Positions 29,979 through 42,000 of a stretch of 64,000 nt of DNA are shown one piece after another; position 1 is the stretch's first letter; the number at the start of each line of letters is the position of its first letter. The position numbers and the translations under genes are program-made. The notes below the pieces were generated by a model that saw nothing but the letters and a program-made list of their open reading frames with translations, was not told where the DNA came from and did not search any database. This DNA comes from Glandiceps talaboti (lineage: Eukaryota > Hemichordata > Enteropneusta > Spengelidae): NCBI RefSeq assembly GCF_964340395.1, contig NC_135559.1, forward strand, positions 2,465,501 to 2,529,500. The letters run 5' to 3'.

Positions 29979-32900
29979 CTCCATGCTAACAAGAATGGAG
30001 ATTTCTAAATTTTGTTATCAATCATGTGTATTCCTGACATTTTTACAGCTCAAAACAATGGTGTTTCATTAAAATATAATAGTCTCATTTATAGTAAAGA
30101 ACAGTTGCAACTTTCTCCAAATAAGTTCAGAGTTCAACCACAATAAACATACCTTTACCTGTGAGATATTTCCATGTTAATGTGTTTCCAATGTGTTTTC
30201 ATCTATGAGATTACTCTTTAGAGACTACCTTGTTAGTACATGTACACTTTTAATACATCAATGTCTTATAAATCACTATATATCATATATGACAATTTAG
30301 ACTCTGAATGATGTGAGATAGAACCAAGAACACCTGTGCTTTAGCCACCACACAAAAATGTATATCATGTTACTATAATGTACAATGTATCTCAATGAAC
30401 GGGAGGTACCAACGCAAACAGTGTTTTGTTGACCAACTGCTACTTGTACTTTCAACTTGCACACAGTGTAAACTGTGTTTTGATACACCCATATACATAC
30501 ATGTACATGTGAACTGGTATCAACATGTAAGTATAGTTCATCCTCAAATCAAATCCTTTTGTCTCCCCCCCCCCCCACCCTCCTCCACATTAACACAAAA
30601 ATTAATAAAAACATTCACGTGCACATACACACACTTACACACATTCACAATGTAATGCAATAGAAATACACACACATCACTCCCTGCCAAAATGACCCCC
30701 ACTTTTTTGCAGCAAGGGGCCTTTGTCCCTAAGGGTTGGAATACTGCACTGGGTATAATATTCAATCAGCATATTGCATCTCCAATGACAGTTAGATTTA
30801 TATGATAAAGAATGATGAACCAATTCATGTACACACACATGAATTTATTTGCTGTCTAATATCATTACAGTGACTCTATTAAACAACTTCAGTCCATCTC
30901 AAAATGCCAATTTTCTACAAGAACAGGACATGCATAATGCAAAGACTGCTAACATGTATCATAATGTCAACTTTAAATGCCTACTGACACTACTTGTGGG
31001 TAAAATCTGCTTCCTCCAATCATGGAAGTATAGCCTCCATGCTCTAATGATGTCTGTATCAAGTAATGTAAGAACAGTTTCGGTAAAAAATCAGTTTAAA
31101 TGTCAATGACTTATTAACAAAATAAATTCATTTCCATGTGGTGGTGAAATATCCAAGCAATAAATATCATATGTACTGAAGAACTTTTAAATCACAAGAT
31201 TTGTTCAATGCTAGTAAGTTCAATATATTCTGATTAATAGCAATGACAAAGCATTGCTCTAGACTATAGAAAGCCATCTCTAACACATGTCTACACTACG
31301 ACTCATGCATAACATCAATTGTCACTGATGACTCAATCCTCACGAGTAAAAAAAGCCATTACATAAATCCACTTTCTTAGAATTAATCTTTGAGACTTGT
31401 GTATATGTACAATAAATTCTTGTAATAAGTTTGCTGGACATAGATTACATAATAAAACTGGCTGCCTTGAACTGTGTAATAAATGGCTTTCTGTAAAAAC
31501 ACTCATTTCAAATGTAGCCTTAGATTTGAAACAATTTGAAGGGTTTGGAGAATAACATTTTACAGTTTATAACAGAAGTACAGCATAAACATGAAATTTT
31601 GGACAGTAAAAAGACCAGATATATTTGAATAGCATTTTCTGTTCTTTTTGAGTCAAGTGTAGACTGTCGACAGTCACTCGCGCCTTTTTTTCCCTACGTT
31701 TTATCTAACCTTAAGTCGTTGCGGCGCTCCGATCCGGCGCAATACTACTATATCTCTCGGGCCTTCGGCCATCGATATCAGTATGCCATTATAGTAGTGT
31801 TGCGCTGGATCGGAGCGCGGCGACGACTTAAGTTTAGATAAAACGTAGGAAAAAAAGGCGCGAGCGACTGTCGACAGTCTAAGTCAAGTGTTACATAGTT
31901 AGATGACATTTAGGAAGTAGTACTTCTCCTCAATAAGGTCACATCCTAAATATCATTAAAAATCCTGTCTTTCAATAAAGCATTAATGTTTGAACTTTCA
32001 ATGTGTTATAAAGTAGCTATTCCATGGCCACATTTATGCTCAAGGTGCCAATTAATCCCTGCCGTGACTGTGTATGTGGACATCTGTATTGTTTAGACTC
32101 TCTCACAGTCCGCGGAGCATCACATTGCTAAAAGGGCTGTTTTGTATGTACCAATATCTACTGCAGAATCGTACTGTGGACCCTCATCAACTACACAGAG
32201 CTAATCATTTGTTGATGTGTTACTGCAATGCTGCTCCTGAAGACTTGTGAGTAATATTGTGCATTTCCATGACTGCAGTCCCTTGAGAAATTGACTGGCA
32301 TATACAATAATCCTTCTGACCGTGAAGGACTTGATAATGATTCAATGTAATCCATCCCTTTAAGGCCACAATACTACCATAATTGCTTGTTTATGCATAT
32401 GTTGGTGTGACAAGTGTAGGAATTGAAAAATCACAGTATGCAACAGACACAATCCTATCACTCAGGCTGTTGTTTTTGTTATGGGCAGTAAGCAGGTAAA
32501 CTCTACTGGGGTTCCCTATCAGTGTTTTTACTAAGGGTGGTAAGCAGATAAAATTTATCTATGTTCCACAGTTTACACGTGTTCTCTACCAGTGTTTTAG
32601 CAGGGTGGTAAGCAGGTAAAATCTACCGTATACCGGGGTTCCCCAGTAATTTTATTGGGGGTTTCCAAACAAACTACGGTAGATTGTAAGGGAAACTATG
32701 CTAATTTCTATACTGTTCCCCTTTCTGTTGCTGGGGTTCCTGCTGATTTTGTAATATTATTTCCAGTCAGGATATATCTATGAGTAGAAATTGGCATACA
32801 GCTCTACCATGCATATAGACTTGTGTCAAAAGCAAATAATTGTACAAGTGCATGGTTGTATGACCTACAAATGGAGTGATTGTAGAGTAATTCCCAAACA

Positions 32901-35900
32901 GATAACCTATGGGAACAGCGGTAAGTGATGTGAAACTGAAAGGGCAATATATCCTATTATATCTGTATAAACATCTTAACATTCTAAAATGCAACAATAA
33001 ATATTTCAACAATGTTATCAGTGTACAGATTGAAAGATGAAAACCACTGTCAGGGTAATATTCATCAGCTCATAGTATATACACATCACAGATAATGCCG
33101 ATAAGACATCAATGAATATTTCAAATCAGTGTATAATTGAAAGATGAAAACCACTGTCAGGGTAATATTCATCAGCTCATAGTATATTATACACATCACA
33201 GATAATGCCGATAAGACTCAATGAATATTTCAAATCAGTGTATAATTGAAAGATGAAAACCACTGTCAGGGTAATATTCATCAGCTCATAGTATATTATA
33301 CACATCACAGATAATGCCGATAAGACATCAATGAATATTTCAAATCAGTGTATAATTGAAAGACGAAAACCACTGTCAGGGTAATATTCATCAGCTGATA
33401 GTATATACAATGTACACATCACAGATAATGCCGATAAGACATCAATGAATATTTCAAATCAGTGTATAATTGAAAGACGAAAACCACTGTCAGGGTAATA
33501 TTCATCAGCTGATAGTATATACAATGTACACATCACAGATAATGCCGATAAGACATCAATGAATATTTCAAATCAGTGTATAATTGAAAGATAAAAACCA
33601 CTGTCAGGGTAATATTCATCAGCTCATAGTATATACAATGTACACATCACAGATAATGCAGATAAGACATCAATAAATATTCCATGATTATTAACCCCAA
33701 GTTAAATTGAATAGAAACTACATATACATGTATATAGTAATTCAGATTCTATGCATGAACAATCATCCTTGAACTAATCCACTTTTTTCTTGTAAGTTTG
33801 CAACTAGTATTTTTAATTATAAATACAAAAGTGGCAATCAACATTTTGGCTTTTAATACTAAGTAAACTTTATGTTTTATTGTAATCTATTCAGGGATCT
33901 CGGGGGGAAAGTGTTAATAGATAAAATAATAACTTTAACGCCAAACTTTAGTCATATAAACATATACGATAAACTATAACATTTAATGATAAAATTTCCC
34001 ATTGATACTGCGAACTTTATACAGGAGGCCTTTAACCATAGGAAAACCTTTATTTACAATTAAAATGTATGTGATATTTATATATTTATTTATTTATTTA
34101 TTTATTTATTTTATTTATTTATTTAATTTGATATTCTTTGTGTTCTATAAGCCAGAGGGCTGGATGTGGCTTTTTTTTCGTAAATTTTATTGAAGAATTG
34201 TATAATTTGATAAGGCCTTGTAGAACACCTTAAATAATAACATAACATAACATAACATAACATAACATAACATAACATAACATAACATAACTGGTTTAAT
34301 TACAAGCCAAGCATGAGGCCTTTACTAATGTGGTCAATTAGCAAATGAAATGGTATACTTTTACACTTGATATGGCTGCTATAAATGATTGTGGTACATA
34401 CAGAAAACTCTTTACCAATGATTTACATGTCATTGTAATCACAGCAGGGTGGCATTTCTAATGACTGCCAAGATCTTACAGTGGACTGTATACATTTTGG
34501 AGAATTCAAGTATCACTATCTTGATTACAGGGTTAAAGCTTATACAACAGAGTCACCACTATCATACACTTGTGTAATCTTATCACACACCACAACAATA
34601 GTTTTAGTTTGTGCCTATCTTATCAGCCCCCAAAAAGAGAATTGTTTCTGGTCAGGACAGTTTGTCTAAAATAGCAATTGGGTTTTTTTTTTACTGTCAA
34701 CAAACCTGTCATTCAGTCTACTACTCATGACAGTTACTGTTCTTTTTATTTACTACTTTAGAGCAAGTGTGTATGTGGGACAGAGGTCATTTCCTTGTTC
34801 ATGATTGGCTCTGCAGTTATCTTCACTGATGGGTTCTTTTTGTGTTTCCCCACGATCTGCAGATTGCATGGGCTGGACAAACACAAAAAAAAGACCAACA
34901 TGAGGGTATTTAAGTGATGTATGCGCTGACAAGAAACAATTCTCTTCTCTCCTTTTTTTGCCTTAATTGCCACTTTAGTATTTCAACCATGACTTGCATA
35001 CATTGTAGCCTTTGGAATCTTTGCTCTCAGGTAATACAGAATAGGAGCAGTCAGTATGCATGTACACGTAAATCTATGATGTACTGGGTAAAAAAAAAAG
35101 CTTGAATGTACTATAGTGAAATACGTGTATATGCTGCTACTCAGAAATGAAATAAAATGTCCTGTATAGTTTTGTTCATATTCCTATTTAAGTATACAAT
35201 TTCAAACTATAAATATATTATAAATATTTTATTTCTTTATACACATATCCCGCAAATCTACACTTCAACCAGGAAATTGAGTAGTCACACGCTGCTTCAC
35301 AAAACTGATCAAATATACATGAGACATAGATTTTTATGTCTGTACATTCACTGAATAGTGCCTAGGGAACTATTGACAAATAGACCTACATGTTAATGTT
35401 ATCTTTACAGTACAGTCATCAGTCTTTTGGACTACTTCCTGAGGTACAGTTTAAATCACAACGATTCATATTTCAAATTATACAACATTATTATAAATAT
35501 AATGATTACCTAATACATCGACATATCTTCTTAGTACATCCATGTTTAATAATTAGTTTTCAATTATATTAAGGTATTAATTCTAATGATCACTAATTAC
35601 TATTCACAACATACTTGTATGTAATTAAAATTTCTGAAATTGTTCGCATCATTTAAATCGTTATTTTATCAATGCAGAATTATTCCTCTTTCTTTCAGGT
35701 GAATGTTTGTACACAAAAAACTACAAGTTGGGAAACCCCTGATTAATTTGGATACATCAGAAAATGCAGTTTTGAAAGAAAGGCCACTAGAAAATATTTA
35801 AATATACATAAATATAATAAATACTTTGGGTTTGATGATATTCAACTGCAGTCTACAATACATGCATTGTGTTACATATATTCTATGACAGAACCCTGGT

Positions 35901-38900
35901 GACAGTGAGTACAAGTATGGCATACTTTAAATATTTGCATATAAAGTGTTTGCAGTGTTCTGTACTGCAGTACTTTTACCAGCAGTGACAGAAAGTGCAG
36001 CATACAACACTGCAAGCATGAGTACAAATATCCCTTGAGTACCCACACTGGAACTCATGTGGCATAGGATTCTGTTATTATTACATATGTTTATCTGAGA
36101 CAACAAATTACCATAAAAATGATACAATATGATCACATGCTTTCATGTAGAATAAACATTTGCATCTTCATTTGCATATCATTTGCATACAAGTGTGCAA
36201 TAATGTTTTCAGTACTGCACTACAGTGCAAATACCACTACTATGCATGTGCACTGGTGCAAGTAATCTCTGGTACATATCATAACAGAGGAGGCTATATT
36301 AGACACTAATTGCCCATGCAATGCAGACAGTCAGTAATACTAAATACAGCATTTGTATTCTTTATTCAATGTATATGTAGTTTGCACCTCAGAAATGACC
36401 AACATTCATAGAAGACAGCTCCTATGAACTGGTTCCTTGCATCCTTGCATGGGAAGGTTATTTTGCAAATTGAAGTTTTACCTTGAAAATGAGGGTGAGC
36501 AGATGCACTAAGGAGTGCCCAAATGCCCCTCCAGGCAATGCCCATTGAAAGAGCTAAAAATATTGTTTTGATTTTACTATTACACTGTAATTTATTTGAG
36601 TAAACTAAAACTCATTCGTACAACAATCAAGAAAATGGGTCATCATACAAAGTTTAGAAATAGTGGCCAAAAAGATTTCAAAATTAAAAAGTCATTTTTA
36701 GAAAACAATATTGCCTCTGAGTTAGAAAGTGAAAGATTGGTCATTTCCTTGAAAACAAGATGTGAACCCCTTAAGTTACTTATTATTTCAAAGGGACCAG
36801 GAACAAGCTTTCATACGGCAAAGTTTGGAGAAAACTTTATGATTTTCAGGGAAATTGATCCCTAAGGCACATTCTACCTTAATTGGATTCCCTAATTTCC
36901 TAGAAAGTGTCTACAAAACAACAAAGAGTGTTTTTACTATTGCCAACAATAAAAGTAAATATATAGGTAGAAAGTCTGATATTGTTATAGTAGGAAGAAA
37001 TTACAAAGAACATGAAAATAAGCCTCATTTCGGCCAGGCTTCCCCACCCACTCTACGTAAATTACCAGCTACCAAATTCTAGTTGAGAATCAAGTTGTGG
37101 GGATTTTGACTATTACCTCACCACAAAAAGTGATGATTGTCATAAAAAATATTTATGCTATTCACCAAGCAGCTGGGCGAACAGCCTTTGCCTTGTCAAC
37201 ATCCTCACATGACTGGTGAGTGGTGACTCTGGTTATTAATCAAACTCAATCTCATCTAGTCTTTACAGACCTTGAAGCTATGGTGGAATTACATAAATTA
37301 CATATTTCACATCAATCCGTAGACAAACATAAACACACAATGTATTATGATATCAAGTAACATCTGTGTTTCCCTAGACAGATCTTTCCTATCTATTCTC
37401 CCACTGGTAATAAATAACATAAAACATTGCCCTATCATAGTAATTTCAACACATCATACATTCCATCAAATGTGATCTTTAGAATTTTAATTTTTCTACT
37501 GCTGCAGTCTGTGTGTGTGTGTATCATGGTCACATCAGTGTGTCTTTGCTAAGGTTTTGAGAATGCCAGTGAGGATGAACATAAATGTATGTAAACGTGG
37601 CATAATCTCTATACAGTAAACTGAATATGTACCATATTACTTAGTAGTTTGGCACCCTTGAAAATGACTCCATGGAATTCGGGTAGTTTTTGTCTACCCA
37701 TGTGCCCTCTAAGCCAATATTTGACATGCCACTGATGCACACAATTTCTAGTGATGCACCAAAATTTGGTGTTCTCCTATCTCTTACTATGTGGTGACTT
37801 GTTTATGTAGTTGTTTTCTGACTGTGTAATCAGTGTTAATTTGAGCAACTACAGTCACAACATTTTTTATGATATGCAATTCGATGCTTTTGAAATTGAG
37901 TGGCTAGACTCGATTAGTTTTCCGAAAACTATTTTCTAGTCTCTCACCCACAACTTGAAATCGTTTTCCTTTTGGATGTTATCATTTATTTCTTTTCTGT
38001 ATGTTTATTTCTTGTGGGGAATATATTTTAATATCACTTACAAGAAATCCCAGTTTTTATCATTTTGACTCACAACAACAAAATTTAGCTATCATTAGAT
38101 GGCACACTGTTGTCTACTCATCACTGTGTTTTTACTATTAAAGGATTGAAACTCTACTGAAGTCCAATCCAGTAACATGAAGTCAGAAATCAATTGCAGG
38201 CATTGTAGCAAACCACAATCGTTTTACGGAACCGTTCTTAACGAGTCGGTCCCTACATATTTTGAAGTGTAGTGGAAGAAATAATAATCTGGTTTGCGAG
38301 AATGATTGCGGGTAAAACTGGTGTAGTCCCCATACAGTATACTGTAAGTTGATATATAATTTTGTTTTGGCACCCTAGGAAAACTACTCCAGGCAACTAT
38401 GTCAGATCTTACCAGTAATACTTTCGCAAAAGATTGGGAACCCAGGTAACAAATGGAAAATCAGCTTAAAAGGCATAGCTTCCTATACATTGTACCATGA
38501 TACGTTTGGTAGGCTCATGAATGTATTAGTGATACACTAATACATCCATGGTAGGCTAAAGCAAAAGTGAATGGGGGAACTCATGTACAGATTTGATCTA
38601 CTTGTTACAACACTATCAATCAATATGACAGCAGGGACCAGGAAAAACACATTTTGTGTGAATACATTTTTACAAACCCTAGTATAATATCAGTATCAGC
38701 AATGTCAATAGACAACACCCTTTATATGTACTAATTTACTACTATGTAAAATATGTAGATGTGATGAGTCACTCTTCTCACCATAGAAACACAATCACAC
38801 AAAACAAATATTAACCAATCAGTATGGTGTCACTGTCAGCCACATAAATCAAACTGTTTGTTTCACAATTTCATCTTTTTTTTTAATTTGCTGTATTCCT

Positions 38901-39032
38901 ATAAATCAAATGTTCAATGGGCAAAAGTGAATGCAATGATTGATGAATTGTAATATTCTTGTCAGAAAATATTATCATTGTCATAATGTCCATAACTTTA
39001 ATACAGTCGCATACACACACATACCAGTTACA

Positions 39033-39088
<56 letters not shown>

Positions 39089-42000
39089 TGTGCAGATGCA
39101 CTATGCAAACACTACTACCACCACCACACACACACACACACACAATCAAATTACAAAAATACACACATGCACACACCACCATCATCACAAACCATACATA
39201 GAACTATATACAAACACATACACATATATACATGATAAACTATTCTGTTAGGAACATATTACCATAAAAACAACATTACACACATGTATACATACACATA
39301 ATATTCACTTACTGTACATACATACATACATACATACATACATACATACATAGAACAATGAAGCAACCATTCAATATTTTCACCCCTATCAAAAGCCCAA
39401 TTTCAGTTGATTTTTTTCACTCAATTGTTCATCATTTATCAATTGGTTCTATTTCATTCCATGCTAATCACATCCCTATAATTTCACTAAGTATGCATTC
39501 CAAATGAATCCGTATTCTGTATAGTTATTAGGAATGACGTCTTTCAAATTACAATATACTCCATAATTACATTTAATGCCTACATTTCACAATTAAATTT
39601 GTTTAATTAGTTTCAGTTTAGTAAGACACACTACTTAGATTGATTATACCATAACCAATAACCAAAAAATACTTCAAATTAACAATCAAAATTTCTGTTC
39701 AGTCACAACCTTGAATTTATCAAATCTATGTGAGTGGGAGTTATTATTGTCACCAGAAACCTGAAAGTGGCCATATGGATGAAAATTTGGTATTTATTTT
39801 GGATTTTTATTTGATGAAACAGCTTCACTATGTTTTCCTACTTGCCAAAATAATGTGAAATAACATATACCAAGTCCATGTTCACATCTTGATAAACGGC
39901 AAAACATTAAACAATGTGTAAAATGTTTGTTATTATACGTACAATAGCAAACTTTTTACACTTTGTACATTTTTTTGCAATGTATTGAGTTATGAACATG
40001 GACTTGGTATATGTTATTTCACATTATTTTTTCAAGTAGAAAAACATGGTGAAGCTGTTTTATCAAATAAAAATCCAAAATAAATACCAAATTCTCATCC
40101 ATATGGCCACTTGAAGTTCATGAACGGTCATTCTTGACAGTAAATACTTTAATTTCATTCATTTAATTTAATTTAGACAAGAAATGGCAAAATAGACAAG
40201 ACATAGGTTGCATTTAATGATCTAAAATTGTTTTCTGTACTTTTTATAGTCATTAGCAAGGGTGTGGGTGGATTTTATTTCCAAAATCCGTGCAAATAAA
40301 ATCTGTTCACAGTCTCGCTATTTGAAATAGGGAAGCACCATAGCAGAGGGGAGATCACTACTATGTATGGGTGTGTGCCACCAAAGACAGTGTCTATGGT
40401 GCTACTAACATCACTACTTTGTATGGGTGTGTGCTACTACCATCACTACTATGTATGGGTGTGTGCTACCATAGACGTAGTCTATGGTGCTACTAACATC
40501 ACTTATGTTTGGGTGTGTGCTACCATAGTGTCTATGGTGCTACTAACATCACAACTGTATGGGTGTGTGCTACCATAGACAATGTATATGGTGCTACTAA
40601 CATCACTACTATGTATGGATGTGCCACCAAAGACAGTGTCTACGGTGCTACTAACATCACAACTATGTGTGGGTGTGTGCTACTACCATCACTACTATGT
40701 ATGGGTGTGTGCTACCATAGACAGTGTCTATGGTGCTACTAACATCACAACTATGTATGGGTGGGTGCTACCATAGACATTGTCTATGGTGTTACTAACA
40801 TCACAACTATGTGTGTGCTCGTATCAAATAATCACCCATGGGTCTCTATCTGAACATGTTCCAATAAAAATTTAGTAACAAAGATTATTCTTTATGTAAC
40901 CCTGAGATTTGATTAAGTTTTGTTATCTGTCATATAGACAGGACCTTTGACACTACCCTAGAGACTTGTATTAGGCTTGACAATATTATATAACATTTGC
41001 CTGTAACACAACAACTTCATATATATAACCTGTAACATGGCAAGTACATGTACTACTTTGATACAACATGGCAAGTACACATACTACTTTGATACATGAG
41101 TAATGATGGTAGTCAAAAGTACCACACACATTACAAGAGGCTTAAGTTACTGTGGTGTGGTATATCGGATAGAAGTTCGTCAATACAGGATGTATGTAAT
41201 AGAGATATCAAATCAAAGGGTGTGTCTATGTCATGAGGTCATAGGTCAAAGTCAAGGGTTGTAGACTGTAACTAGTGTATGTCAGCACTGAAGAAATAGA
41301 GCAGGGCAAATCTTGTCACATTTATATACTTTTTAGACATATATCATGATGATTTTTAATAATCAATATGAAATATGCAGTTTAGTGGATACATGATAGG
41401 TGTTTATACTTATAGCACAAAACTTACAAATTTAGGGTTTAGTCCTTCTTTCAATCGCTATCATCATGATATTGTGTGAAAGGCTGTATCAATACTCAGG
41501 ATGTTACTTTTCAGAGTTTTGAAGCTATAAAGTCTTACAACAGACAGTGACAATGCTGGAAATAATCATAGAAACCATGGTACAATAAATGTACAAGTCA
41601 TGTTTTCACTTCTTCCTATCGTTGAAAAGAAAGTAACTAAATTATATTATGAAACAGTCTTGAATGGGTGAACAGGCCTCACTTCCAATCTGATTAAAAT
41701 CCAATATGGTGATAGCGTCTAAATGCTTTATTTACCTCTATTTCCATCGTTTTGTGTCATTTGTTTTCGTATCGAGTGATCGCTGCCTTGTGGGAAGGCG
41801 GTGATCACTCCGAACAAAACAAACGTCATAACAAGATGAACGGAGGTAAATAAGGACATCTGAATATCTCACATTCTATAACGAATACTGAGAAAAGATT
41901 GGTAATCATCAAACTACCTGGCGTCCATTTCAACATAAAACTTACAAACTATGAGGCTCACTATGAGTAGCTTGAAAACTAAAATGAATATGAAAAGACT

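Noticed and set aside
33019-33675. Regular repeats resembling a CRISPR array
   Set aside because: Repeats are directly adjacent without unique spacers, in a eukaryotic intron; a minisatellite.
40363-40776. Plus-strand frames with repeated YGATNIT
   Set aside because: Translation of a 60-bp minisatellite.
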